A stretch of 64,000 nucleotides of DNA from Rhodoferax sp. (GTDB taxonomy: Bacteria > Pseudomonadota > Gammaproteobacteria > Burkholderiales > Burkholderiaceae_C): NCBI GenBank assembly GCA_029866205.1, contig JARWZT010000019.1, forward strand, positions 62,001-126,000, written 5' to 3'. Positions within the stretch are counted from its first letter, which is position 1; every line of letters begins with the position of its first letter. Of this stretch, positions 46,140 to 54,916 are shown one piece after another. The notes beneath the pieces were generated by a model, which did no database searches, was not told where the DNA came from, and worked only from the letters and a program-made list of their open reading frames with translations. The position numbers and the translations under genes are program-made.

Positions 46140-47363
46140 TCAGGCGACGCCCGCCTCCAAACCAAAAGTCAGACCCGCATACTTTTGCAGCCTGGCCACC
46201 AAGGGCGCCGCCATCAGCGCACCGGGGGTCCAGACGCCGCCGGTGGCGTCCGTGCGGGGCACGTCGTGCAGCAAGCACAGCGCGCTTTGGGTCACCATTT
46301 TGCAAGTGGAACCGTAGCCCGGATCGCGGTCTCCGGTGACCACCGCCTTCAGCGTTTGGCCACGCGCGGTGCGGCCTATGAATAGCAATCCGTAGCGCCC
46401 GGATTCGCGTTCCTGCAACGAAGGACCCTGACCCGGCTTGCGCAATACCAGCCACTGCAGCAGCTTGCGGGTGGGCGTGAACCCCAGCAAGGTGCCTTGA
46501 ACGCGGGTGCTGCGCGCGAGTGCCTTGGCGCGTTTTTCCCCCTTGGCACCGGGTCCGGTCAGCATGCGTTCGCTGTAGTAAAAGTCGCGGCCCCAAGGGT
46601 GACCCAGCAAAGCGTTGCTGCGGTGAACGTTTTTGGTATTGATGGGTGCCATCACAAACGGCCCGGTCCACGACTGGGCCAAATCGTCAAATGCTGCGCG
46701 CTCGCCCTCGGGTTGGCGTGGCCCCTGAAAGCCGGGGGTCAAGGCAAATGGGTTGAGCATGGTATCGCGGCTGCGTGGATTTTTGCCCATATCGGCCACC
46801 GTGGCGAGCGCACTGGCCAGGGTGCCACCCGAGGCGCTGCCTTTCATCACTCGCACGCGGCCATGCACCGTGGCAATCGGCTGGCCGCAGAGGCGCAGGG
46901 CCTCTTGCTGCAAATACCAGACGCCCAGGTCAAATGGAACCGAGTCAAAGCCGCACGAAAACACGATGCGCGCGCCACTGGCCTCGGCGGGGGCCTGCAA
47001 CTGCGGAATCATTTGCGCCATCCAGACCGGTTCGCCACACAGATCGACATAGTCGGTGCCCATTTCGGCGCAGGCCATCACCAGCGCCTGGCCATGCAGT
47101 TGGTAAGGCCCCACCGTGGAAATCACCACCTTGGTTTGTGCCACGAGTGCGCGCAGCGCTACAGGATCTTGGGCGTCCGCCTGGACAAGTGCCAAGTCGG
47201 GGCGTGCCAGTTCGGTGCGCACACGCTCGAGTTTGGCCAGATCGCGGCCCGCCAAGGCCCAGTGCGGCGCCTCACTGGCAGGCAAGCTCGCAAGGTACTG
47301 AGCGACCAAATGGCCGGTAAAGCCGGTGGCGCCGAAAACAATGATGTCGTAGGGTTTTTGCAT
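46140..47363 (-). CDS. Saccharopine dehydrogenase-like NAD(P)-binding protein
   Basis: A 407-residue protein with an N-terminal Rossmann motif IIVFGATGFTGHLVAQYL (7-24), followed by STVGPYQLHGQALVMACAEMGTDYVDL, the signature of the saccharopine-dehydrogenase-like/trans-acting enoyl reductase family. Actinobacterial homologues reduce enoyl intermediates in lipid synthesis; saccharopine-metabolising function is unlikely. Start ATG 47363. Convergent with dinG and divergent from the Fe-S protein gene. Confidence 0.85.
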   Translation of the reverse strand: MQKPYDIIVFGATGFTGHLVAQYLASLPASEAPHWALAGRDLAKLERVRTELARPDLALVQADAQDPVALRALVAQTKVVISTVGPYQLHGQALVMACAEMGTDYVDLCGEPVWMAQMIPQLQAPAEASGARIVFSCGFDSVPFDLGVWYLQQEALRLCGQPIATVHGRVRVMKGSASGGTLASALATVADMGKNPRSRDTMLNPFALTPGFQGPRQPEGERAAFDDLAQSWTGPFVMAPINTKNVHRSNALLGHPWGRDFYYSERMLTGPGAKGEKRAKALARSTRVQGTLLGFTPTRKLLQWLVLRKPGQGPSLQERESGRYGLLFIGRTARGQTLKAVVTGDRDPGYGSTCKMVTQSALCLLHDVPRTDATGGVWTPGALMAAPLVARLQKYAGLTFGLEAGVA

Positions 47364-47560
47364 GTTTGGGTGTGGCGCGCTTGGCCATGAGGTCAGGCGC
47401 AAATCAGAAATGGGAAATGCTGCGTCTGAGGGTAAACCGCAGTACAGCCGGCAGGATACAGGAGGGCTCACCGGCCCGCGGCTCACAAGGATTGCGACGG
47501 GCCATCGGGGCGTCCTGCGCCTCGCGGCACAATGGCACATATTTTTTCTCAACTTTTACC

Positions 47561-48301
47561 GTGCAAGCCGTCTCCTCTCCTGCCACTCTGCAAACCGCAA
47601 GTCCCTCGGCACTGGTGCATTCTGTGACCCAGGCCTTGGACAGGCTCGGCCTCTGGGTGCGCGGTGGGTTCAAGCCGGAACCCTCGGACGCATTGCCCGC
47701 GCTGCCCAACGGCCAGTCTGCGAACACGCTACTGATGGTGGGCAACGCCGGGCCCGCCCTGTGGCGCGCATTTTCGGCATCGCCCGAGGCAGCGGACGGC
47801 CAAGCCCATCCGCTGAACCGATGGACGCGCCAGCACGTAGACGCCATTGCCAATGCCGCAGGCGGTGTGGCTTTGTACCCATTTGACGCTGCGCCCGTTT
47901 GGCCGTTTCAGCGCTGGGCCCCCCGCGCCGAGCCGGTACGCCCATCGCCACTGGGGCTGCTGATCCACCCGCAATATGGGCTGTGGCATGCCTACCGCGC
48001 CGCCATTTTGCTGGCGACGGATGAAAATTTCCCGGCCCACGCGCCCAGCGTCGCGCCCTGCTCTACCTGCGCAGACAGGCCCTGCCTGACGTCTTGCCCG
48101 GTGGGGGCGTTCAGCAGCAGTGGCTACGACGTACCCGCCTGCGCCCGGCACCTGGACTCGCCTGAGGGGCAAGATTGCCTCGAGGGCGGCTGTCTTGCGC
48201 GCCGCGCCTGTCCGGTGGGTGCGGGCTACGCACAAGCACCGGCGCAAAACGCCTTTCACATGCGGGCGTTTTACATGGCCGTTAGCGGACCTGTAGCCTA
48301 G
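47561..48301 (+). CDS. 4Fe-4S-containing protein of unknown function
   Basis: A 246-residue protein. The C-terminal third contains two ferredoxin-like cysteine clusters: CSTCADRPCLTSCPVGAF and, after ACARHL, CLEGGCLARRACPVG, enough for two 4Fe-4S clusters. The N-terminal 140 residues have no recognised domain. GTG at 47561 is taken as the start; the frame stays open farther upstream but overlaps the divergent gene's promoter region. The last four bases overlap the AraC gene stop on the other strand. Confidence 0.7.
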   Translation: MQAVSSPATLQTASPSALVHSVTQALDRLGLWVRGGFKPEPSDALPALPNGQSANTLLMVGNAGPALWRAFSASPEAADGQAHPLNRWTRQHVDAIANAAGGVALYPFDAAPVWPFQRWAPRAEPVRPSPLGLLIHPQYGLWHAYRAAILLATDENFPAHAPSVAPCSTCADRPCLTSCPVGAFSSSGYDVPACARHLDSPEGQDCLEGGCLARRACPVGAGYAQAPAQNAFHMRAFYMAVSGPVA

Positions 48302-49377
48302 GTTTCAAATATCAAATCGGAGGCTGGTAAGGGCTCCAGGCCCACAACGTGGGAAGCGCCACTCGGAAATTCGGGTCGCTTGTTTCGCCAACTTGAAACC
48401 GTGCACCCAAAGCGGCGCCGGAACCAGAATGCAAAGGCGCTGGCACCGCTAAAGCCCAGCAGTTCGGCGAGTTCGGCCATGCCGTGGTCACTGTCTGCGA
48501 TTTGCCGCAGCGCAAACTCCGAGCGCACGTCCTGCATCAATGACGAAAAAGTTTCTCCATCGGACTGCAAATGCCGGTGCAAAGTACGCCGATCCATAGA
48601 CAGGTGCTGTGCCACCTGCTCTGCGGTACAGCGGCCACCCGGCAGCAAGGCGGCCACCAACTGGCGGGCTGCAGTGGAAGTGTTGTTACCGGCGCGACTC
48701 AGGGTTTGGTCTAAAAAACGGCGTGCATAGGGCGCCATGCCGGAGTCCGCAGTGGGTGAACGGGCCTGCAGGTCACGCGCGGCGCATACGATGCCGTTAA
48801 AGCTACCGTTGAACTCTGGCTGTACACCAAAAAACCTGCGGTGACTTTGGCTGTCGCCCGGCGCGCGGTGCGAAAAGCAAACGCCGCGCGGTCGCCATTG
48901 GGGGCCCAGCAGCTCCTGCAGTATGCGAAACATCACGCCCACGGCCAGCTCAATGGACTGGCGCACCGGCACGGTGGCGTCTAGCAAGAATTCCTCCCGG
49001 ATGATGACCACATCTTGGGCATCTTCAATGCGCGTGAGCAAGGAGGCGTTGAGCAGGCGCAGGTAGCGCGACAAGGTGTCCAGGGCCAGCCGCGCAGTTG
49101 GCTCTTCGCGCAGCACGATGCTGATGGGCCCGAGGTTGGCCAGGCGCCGGCCTCGGGCGAGTTGAAGGCCGAAATCTTCGACCTCGGCGGCGCGGGCGCT
49201 CGCCTCCAGCAAATCGCGCACGGCGGTGGCACTGATGGGCGTTTCCGGGTCATCGGTGCAGCGTGGACTCAGGCCCACGCTGCGCATGAGCGCGTTAGGG
49301 TCAAGCCCCAGCTGGCGTGCCAGATCGGCGTAGCCATGCAGACTGGCGCTTCGGACAACCGAGGTGGCAGTGGCCAT
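48298..49377 (-). CDS. AraC-family transcriptional regulator
   Basis: A 359-residue regulator of the arabinose-binding-domain-containing AraC subgroup (OruR/ArgR-like). The N-terminal domain (about 1-200) has the pattern ISATAVRDLLEASARAAEVEDFGLQLARGR. The C-terminal double helix-turn-helix includes EQVAQHLSMDRRTLHRHL and FSSLMQDVRSEFALRQIADS then LAELLGFSGASAFAFWFRRRFG. It is divergent from the Bug-TauD-BKACE-QOR operon, the expected target. A perfect 18-bp direct repeat begins four bases upstream of its ATG, overlapping its own leader. Confidence 0.9.
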   Translation of the reverse strand: MATATSVVRSASLHGYADLARQLGLDPNALMRSVGLSPRCTDDPETPISATAVRDLLEASARAAEVEDFGLQLARGRRLANLGPISIVLREEPTARLALDTLSRYLRLLNASLLTRIEDAQDVVIIREEFLLDATVPVRQSIELAVGVMFRILQELLGPQWRPRGVCFSHRAPGDSQSHRRFFGVQPEFNGSFNGIVCAARDLQARSPTADSGMAPYARRFLDQTLSRAGNNTSTAARQLVAALLPGGRCTAEQVAQHLSMDRRTLHRHLQSDGETFSSLMQDVRSEFALRQIADSDHGMAELAELLGFSGASAFAFWFRRRFGCTVSSWRNKRPEFPSGASHVVGLEPLPASDLIFET

Positions 49378-49380
49378 AAA

Positions 49381-49419
49381 AATGTCCCAAAATATACAAG
49401 GAATGTCCCAAAATATACA
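49381..49419. promoter_or_regulatory. Paired direct repeat, probable AraC-type operator
   Basis: AATGTCCCAAAATATACA occurs twice without mismatch, at 49381-49398 and 49402-49419, a 21-base period or two helical turns. AraC-family dimers usually bind such tandem half-sites on one DNA face. The repeat lies immediately upstream of the araC-like start and about 95 bases upstream of the operon's first ATG, covering the regulator's Shine-Dalgarno region. Autoregulation plus activation of the divergent operon is inferred. Confidence 0.75.
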
Positions 49420-49513
49420 TCAAAGGGAGTGGTGCGTCGGTACATTCAGCCCTGTAGCGGCGGTAGGCATTTCGCAGCCACACGCCACTCAACACAACTA
49501 CAGGAGACACTGA

Positions 49514-50497
49514 ATGAACCGCACTTCCAAGACCCCAATCCGATTTCACCGGCTGGTCGCAGCCCTCACGATGCTGGTGGCCACGACGGCCATGGCCTGG
49601 ACGGACAAACCCGTACGCATGATCGTGCCCGCGCCTGCCGGTGGCTCCATGGACGTGGTGGCGCGCATTTTGGCCGAGCAGATTTCCACTGACATTGGCC
49701 AGCCCGTGGTGGTGGACAACAAACCCGGTGCCGGCGGCGCCATTGCCGTGCAGGCCATGCTGGCTGCACCCGCCGATGGACAAACCATCATGGTCACGGC
49801 CAGCAATATCCTGACCGAAATTCCCCACGTCATGAAAACCAGCTTTGATCCGCTCAAGGATGTGCGTCCGGTGGCAACAGTCGCGCGTGCCTCCATCGTG
49901 CTGGTCGCCGGTCCGTCCATCACGGCCACCGACCTTAAAGGCCTGATCAGCTATGCCAAGGCCAATCCGGGCAAGCTCAGTTTCGCCTCCTACAGTGCGG
50001 GCACCAGCTCCCACTATGCAGGCATGATCCTGAACCAAAAGGCGGGCCTCGACTTACAACATGTTCCGTTCCCCGGTTCACCACCTGCGTTGGTGCAGGT
50101 AATGGGCGGCCATATAGGCATCATGTTCGACGGAATGGTCACCTCGTTGCCCCAAATCAAAGGCGGCAAGCTCAAGGCGTTGGGTGTCGCGGCAAAGGGC
50201 CGCTCGGCACAACTGCCCGATGTGCCAACCATGGCAGAGCTGGGATTTCCTGACATCGACTTCAGCAATTGGCTGGGCACGGCCGTTGCTGGTAGCGTGC
50301 CGTCAGCAATGGTGGACAAAATCAACGCAGCCACATTGAAAGCCGCGTCAGCCCCCAAAGTGAATGAGCGCCTGATTGCCGCGGGCTTTGAGCCCAATAC
50401 CAGCCTGACGTCGGCACAGCTCGCACAATCGGTCAAGGCGGACTACGACCGCAACGCGACCATCGTCAAGGCCTTCAACATCCAGTTGAACCAATAA
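49514..50497 (+). CDS. Bug/TctC-family extracytoplasmic solute-binding protein
   Basis: A 327-residue periplasmic binding protein. The signal peptide has basic RFHR, a hydrophobic LVAALTMLVATTA core and probable cleavage after TAMA near residue 28. The mature start DKPVRMIVPAPAGGSMDVVAR and NKPGAGGAIAVQAM are hallmarks of the Bug family, which captures carboxylates for tripartite tricarboxylate transporters or signalling. No TctA/TctB membrane genes lie nearby, as is common for Bug genes in Burkholderiales. It is first in the AraC-linked operon. Confidence 0.9.
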   Translation: MNRTSKTPIRFHRLVAALTMLVATTAMAWTDKPVRMIVPAPAGGSMDVVARILAEQISTDIGQPVVVDNKPGAGGAIAVQAMLAAPADGQTIMVTASNILTEIPHVMKTSFDPLKDVRPVATVARASIVLVAGPSITATDLKGLISYAKANPGKLSFASYSAGTSSHYAGMILNQKAGLDLQHVPFPGSPPALVQVMGGHIGIMFDGMVTSLPQIKGGKLKALGVAAKGRSAQLPDVPTMAELGFPDIDFSNWLGTAVAGSVPSAMVDKINAATLKAASAPKVNERLIAAGFEPNTSLTSAQLAQSVKADYDRNATIVKAFNIQLNQ

Positions 50498-50531
50498 GAC
50501 CGGCACGCCGCCGCATCAAAGAGGAATCGCT

Positions 50532-51404
50532 ATGGCCCTGCCTGCCGCTACCCGATTTCGGGTGGAACCGCTGACCTGCGCGATTGGCGCCGAACTCAGC
50601 GGCGTGAACCTGGGCGCTGCTGCCCGAGACGACGGTCTGTTTGCTGAAATAAGGGCCTTGTTGCTCCAGCACAAGGTACTTTTTTTGCGCGATCAGGACC
50701 TCAGTCGCGCCGAGCACGTTGCGTTCGCGCGCCGCTTTGGCGAACTCGAAGGCCACCCGGTGGCTGGCAGCGACCCCGACCATCCTGGCTTGGTGCGGAT
50801 TTACAAATCGCCCGATGCGCCCGCTGACCGGTATGAGAACGCCTGGCACACCGACGCCACCTGGCGCGAGAAGCCGCCCATGGGCTGTGTACTGCGGTGC
50901 ATCGAGTGTCCACCCGTCGGCGGCGACACCATGTGGGCCAACATGGCGTTGGCCTACGCGAACCTGCCTGCACACGTTAAAGCGCAGATTGCCCCGCTGC
51001 GGGCGCGGCACAGCATTGAGGCCAGTTTTGGCGCTGCCATGCCCATTGAAAAACGCTTGGCTCTCAGGGCTCAATTCCCTGATGCGGAACACCCGGTGGT
51101 CCGCACCCACCCCGAAACAGGGGAGAAGGTGCTGTTCGTGAATGCCTTTGCCACCCATTTCACGAATTTTCATACTCCTGCCAATGTGCGCTTCGGCCAA
51201 GACGCGGTCCCTGGCGCCGCAGACCTGATGCGCTACCTGATCTCCCAGGCCTACATCCCCGAATACCAGGTGCGCTGGCGCTGGAAGCCCAACTCAGTCG
51301 CTATTTGGGATAACCGCTGCACCCAGCATTACGCGGTGATGGACTACCCGCCCTGCCATCGCAAGATGGAGCGGGCCGGCATCATGGGCGATACGCCCTA
51401 CTGA
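50532..51404 (+). CDS. TauD/TfdA-family 2-oxoglutarate dioxygenase
   Basis: A 290-residue Fe(II)/2OG dioxygenase. Iron ligands are His106 and Asp108 (AWHTDATW) and His266 (TQHYAVMDY); the 2-oxoglutarate-binding arginine is in HRKMERAG near 277-281. The family oxidises taurine, 2,4-D, gamma-butyrobetaine and related compounds, often cleaving C-S, C-O or C-N bonds through hydroxylation. In this operon it would carry out the oxygen-dependent opening step on the imported substrate. An AAAGAGG motif precedes the ATG. Confidence 0.9.
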   Translation: MALPAATRFRVEPLTCAIGAELSGVNLGAAARDDGLFAEIRALLLQHKVLFLRDQDLSRAEHVAFARRFGELEGHPVAGSDPDHPGLVRIYKSPDAPADRYENAWHTDATWREKPPMGCVLRCIECPPVGGDTMWANMALAYANLPAHVKAQIAPLRARHSIEASFGAAMPIEKRLALRAQFPDAEHPVVRTHPETGEKVLFVNAFATHFTNFHTPANVRFGQDAVPGAADLMRYLISQAYIPEYQVRWRWKPNSVAIWDNRCTQHYAVMDYPPCHRKMERAGIMGDTPY

Positions 51405-51451
51405 ATACTTCGGCCGCACTTCGCCCCCCCATTTACCCACCAGGATTTCGC

Positions 51452-52510
51452 ATGAACTTTCTCGACGGCGCCCTTTTTCCAGAAAACCAAGACCCTTTGG
51501 TCATCACCGCCGCCCCTTACGGCCCCGAATGGATCCCATCTGACTTTCCAGAAGATATTCCAGTGACCATGGCCGAGCAAGTGCAAAAAGCGGTGGACTG
51601 CTACAACGCCGGGGCCACCGTGCTGCACCTGCATGTACGTGAGCTGGACGGCAAAGGCAGCAAGCGGCTGTCCAAATTCAACGAGCTGATTGCCGGTGTG
51701 CGCAAAGCCGTGCCCGACATGGTGATCCAGGTGGGCGGCTCGATTTCTTTTGCGCCCGAGAGCGATGGCGCAGCAGCAAAGTGGCTGTCGGACGACACAC
51801 GCCACATGCTGGCCGAACTCGACCCCCAGCCGGATCAGGTCACCGTGACGGTCAACACCTCGCAGATGAACGTGTTGGAACACATGGACGTTGCCGACTA
51901 TGCAGGAACTTCCATGGCCGAGCCCGAGATTTACCAGGCCTACCGCGAAATGATCGTTCCGGCCGGCCCCGGCTGGGTTGAGGAGCACATACGGCGCCTG
52001 AGCGCTGCGGGCATCCAGAGTGCCTTTCAGTTTTACAACATCAACAGCTTTGAAACGGTGGAACGCCTGATGCGCCGTGGCGTTTACAAAGGTCCGCTGG
52101 TGATGAACTGGGTGGCCATCAGCGGTGGCATGGACGCGCCCAACATCTACAACCTCGCCAACTTTTTACGCGCCATTCCTGATGGGTCCATGCTCACTGT
52201 GGAGAGCTCCATGCGCAACGTGCTGCCCATTAACATGATGGGCATTGCCATGGGCTTGCACGTGCGCTGTGGCATTGAAGACAACCTGTGGACGCAAGAT
52301 CACCAGTCAAAAATGAGCACCGTGCGCCAGATTGAGCAGTTGGTGCGCATCTCGCGCGAATTTGGACGCAACATTGCCACCGGCAAAGAGGCGCGCAAGA
52401 TCTGCAAAATTGGCGTTTTCTACGACACCGTGGAAGAAACCTTGGCCCAAAACGGCTTCGCTCCCAACCCCAAGGCTGGGCACCAAGGCTATCTTCGCAA
52501 GGCGGCATAA
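51452..52510 (+). CDS. BKACE-family beta-keto acid cleavage enzyme (DUF849)
   Basis: A 352-residue TIM-barrel enzyme. The zinc-binding HLHVRE (His59, His61) and the strand starting VITAAPYGPEW match the BKACE family, which condenses a beta-keto acid with acetyl-CoA and releases acetoacetate plus a shorter acyl-CoA. Known members act on 3-keto-5-aminohexanoate and dehydrocarnitine. An N-terminal extension of about 12 residues precedes the usual start. Its place between a TauD-type dioxygenase and a quinone oxidoreductase points to catabolism of an unidentified beta-keto acid precursor. Confidence 0.9.
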   Translation: MNFLDGALFPENQDPLVITAAPYGPEWIPSDFPEDIPVTMAEQVQKAVDCYNAGATVLHLHVRELDGKGSKRLSKFNELIAGVRKAVPDMVIQVGGSISFAPESDGAAAKWLSDDTRHMLAELDPQPDQVTVTVNTSQMNVLEHMDVADYAGTSMAEPEIYQAYREMIVPAGPGWVEEHIRRLSAAGIQSAFQFYNINSFETVERLMRRGVYKGPLVMNWVAISGGMDAPNIYNLANFLRAIPDGSMLTVESSMRNVLPINMMGIAMGLHVRCGIEDNLWTQDHQSKMSTVRQIEQLVRISREFGRNIATGKEARKICKIGVFYDTVEETLAQNGFAPNPKAGHQGYLRKAA

Positions 52511-52514
52511 ACCC

Positions 52515-53486
52515 ATGGCCAAAGCAATTCGTTTTCATGAAACTGGAGGCCCGGAGGTATTGCGCCTGGAAACCGTGGAGGTGGGCGAACCCGGCCCAGG
52601 ACAGGCGCGGATTCGGCATACCGGTATTGCGGTCAACTTTATTGACATTTATGTGCGCACCGGCCGCTACCCGGCACCCTTGCCCAGTGGCTTGGGATCC
52701 GACGCGGTGGGCCTGGTTGAGGCGGTTGGGGAAGGCGTTGACGAAGTCGCTGTGGGCGACCGCGTGGGCTACCTGATTGGACCGCAAGGCGCCTACAGCG
52801 ATGTGCGCCTGATGCCCGCTGCCGTGCTGATCAAGCTGCCCGACGGCATTTCGGACAGCACCGCCGCAACGCTGATGATGAAGGGCATGACGGCACAGTA
52901 CCTGTTTCGCCAGGTGTTTCCCTTAAAAGGCGGCGAAACGATTTTGTACCACGCAGCAGCAGGGGGGGTGGGCCTGATTGCCTGCCAATGGGCCCGCGCC
53001 TTGGGCGTCACCATGATTGGAACAGTCAGCACCGACGATAAGGCAGCGCTGGCCCGCGCCAATGGCTGCTCCCACACCATCGTTACCGCCCGCGAGAACA
53101 TTGAAAGTCGCGTCAAGGAGATCACTGGAGGAAAAGGCGTGCCGGTGGTTTTCGATTCGGTGGGCAAAGACACGCTGGAGGCTTCGCTGAACTGCCTGCA
53201 GCCGCGCGGTACCTTGGTCAGCAACGGCACATCGTCGGGCCCAGTGGTAATCGACACCATGCAACTGGCCGTCAAAGGCTCGCTGTGGCTGACCCGCCCG
53301 GCCATGATGCACTACATCATGCCGCGCCCGCACATGCTGGAAATGGCGCAAGAGGTGTTTGACATGGTGCTTGCCGGCAAGATCAAAAGCGAAGCATCGC
53401 AAACTTTTGCGCTGGAAGACGCGGCCAACGCGCACCGCGCACTGGAATCTCGCAAAACGGTGGGCTCCACGGTGCTGCTGCCCTGA
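52515..53486 (+). CDS. Zinc-independent quinone oxidoreductase (MDR superfamily)
   Basis: A 323-residue NADPH:quinone reductase-like medium-chain dehydrogenase. The N-terminal GroES-like domain has GPEVLRLETVEVGEP and VNFIDIYVRTGRYP, and the cofactor site is AAAGGVGLIACQWARALG. Catalytic zinc ligands are absent, as in QOR/crystallin proteins. Start ATG 52515 is 4 bases after the BKACE stop, so it is the last operon gene. A role in redox conversion of a pathway enone or quinone is possible. Confidence 0.9.
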   Translation: MAKAIRFHETGGPEVLRLETVEVGEPGPGQARIRHTGIAVNFIDIYVRTGRYPAPLPSGLGSDAVGLVEAVGEGVDEVAVGDRVGYLIGPQGAYSDVRLMPAAVLIKLPDGISDSTAATLMMKGMTAQYLFRQVFPLKGGETILYHAAAGGVGLIACQWARALGVTMIGTVSTDDKAALARANGCSHTIVTARENIESRVKEITGGKGVPVVFDSVGKDTLEASLNCLQPRGTLVSNGTSSGPVVIDTMQLAVKGSLWLTRPAMMHYIMPRPHMLEMAQEVFDMVLAGKIKSEASQTFALEDAANAHRALESRKTVGSTVLLP

Positions 53487-53505
53487 GTTTGCACAGGGGA
53501 AATTC

Positions 53506-53528
53506 GCAGGCGCGCCCGCTGCGCCTGC
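53506..53528 (+). terminator. GC-rich stem-loop after the BKACE operon
   Basis: GCAGGCGC (53506-53513) pairs with GCGCCTGC (53521-53528) across a 7-nt loop, 20 bases after the quinone oxidoreductase stop. No T tract follows, so it may act as an mRNA 3'-end stabiliser or a Rho-assisted stop. Confidence 0.4.
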
Positions 53529-53698
53529 CCTCAATACACGCCGGTGCGCCGGACGGCAGACGCCAAGGTCTGTTTCTGACAAAGGAGACTTGAGCACAGC
53601 TGACACACATCATGTACTTTGAACGCCCCCCGGCCTAGGATTGCTCGGCGAATTCGACGTTAGGGCGCACAGGGAGGCCCGTTCAAAGGGACATCAAA

Positions 53699-54829
53699 AT
53701 GCAAATGCTCGCGGGTAACTCAGGGTCCAAGTGGTGGAATCGTGTCGGTGTGTTGCTGGCGGGCGCTGCGCTGATGGCAAGCGTCGGATGCGGTGGTGAT
53801 GGCGCCGGGGCCTCCGGTGCCTCGCTGGCGGTATCGCTGACGGATTCTCCGGCTTGCGGTTTTGACGAGGTCAATGTCACGGTGCGCAAGGTGCGCGTGC
53901 ACACCAGCAGCAGTGCCACCGAAGATGACGCGGGTTGGGTCGACATTGCCGTTAACCGCAAGATCAATTTGCTCGACCTGAACAACGGCGTGCTGGACAA
54001 GCTCGGTGAAGTGCCTTTGCGCCCCGGCAACTACACGCAACTCCGGCTGGTGCTGGACCCCAATACCGATGCTGGCTTGGCCAACTCCATTGTTGCGAGC
54101 GGAGCAGACCTTGAGACGCCCTTGGTGACCCCCAGTGCGGTGCAAAGCGGCATTAAATTGGTCCACGCCTTCACTGTGGCCGCTGGTACGCGGGTGGATT
54201 TGTTGCTGGACTTTGACGCCTGCAAGTCAATCGTCAAACGGGGCAACGGGGTCTACGCACTTAAGCCGGTGATCAAGACGATTCCGTTCGAACTGAATGG
54301 AATTGATGGCTACGTGGACACCGCCCTGCTCAACAGCGGCGTGATGGTTACGGCGCAGCAAAATGGCGTTGTCGTGGGTGCCACTGCACCCCGCCCCACA
54401 ACAGGAGCGTTCTTTCTGGCCCGCTTGCCGGTAGGCAGTTACGACGTGGTTTTGACTGCTAACGGCCATGCCAGCGCCGTGATCGCGTCCGTGCCGGTGG
54501 CAAGCACCACCAGCATCTCGGTCCTCAGCACGGCGGGTGCGCCGATTGCCCTGCCCGCCTCCGCTACCAACACCGTCAGCGGCACGGCCACCCTGAATCC
54601 ACCGAGCGCCACCGAGGTGGCCTATGTACAAGCACAGCAAACGCTTGGCAGCGGCACGCCGGTGGTGACCTTGGCATCGGTCGCCGCCGACGACAGCTCG
54701 GACCCCGCAGGTGCCTACGCCTTGGTCCTGCCCATTGCGCCCCCCTTGCTGGGGCAATTCAGTCCTGCCCTGCCCATTTCACTGATCGCTCAGCCTGGCA
54801 ACACAGGCCTTTACCGGGTGGGTGCCTAA
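53699..54829 (+). CDS. DUF4382-type lipoprotein interrupted by an in-frame stop
   Basis: A 376-residue lipoprotein to the first stop. The signal ends in a lipobox at ASVGCGG with acylated Cys31. The next 150 residues match DUF4382 (SLAVSLTDSPACGFDEVNVTVRKVRVH, NLLDLNNGVLDKLGEVPLRPGNYTQLRL). A Ser/Thr/Ala-rich region follows. TAA at 54827-54829 is premature: the same frame continues as ATGYLSQAQEV then VGRTLNFVLTP to a TAG at 54908-54910, 27 further codons that complete a plausible beta-rich domain. AAAGGGA precedes the ATG. Secreted or outer-membrane location is inferred; function unknown. Confidence 0.8.
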   Translation: MQMLAGNSGSKWWNRVGVLLAGAALMASVGCGGDGAGASGASLAVSLTDSPACGFDEVNVTVRKVRVHTSSSATEDDAGWVDIAVNRKINLLDLNNGVLDKLGEVPLRPGNYTQLRLVLDPNTDAGLANSIVASGADLETPLVTPSAVQSGIKLVHAFTVAAGTRVDLLLDFDACKSIVKRGNGVYALKPVIKTIPFELNGIDGYVDTALLNSGVMVTAQQNGVVVGATAPRPTTGAFFLARLPVGSYDVVLTANGHASAVIASVPVASTTSISVLSTAGAPIALPASATNTVSGTATLNPPSATEVAYVQAQQTLGSGTPVVTLASVAADDSSDPAGAYALVLPIAPPLLGQFSPALPISLIAQPGNTGLYRVGA

Positions 54830-54916
54830 GCCACAGGCTACCTAAGCCAGGCCCAAGAGGTGGATGTTTCTGCGGTCGGGCGCACGCTGAACTTTGTCTT
54901 GACGCCTTAGCGCTTG

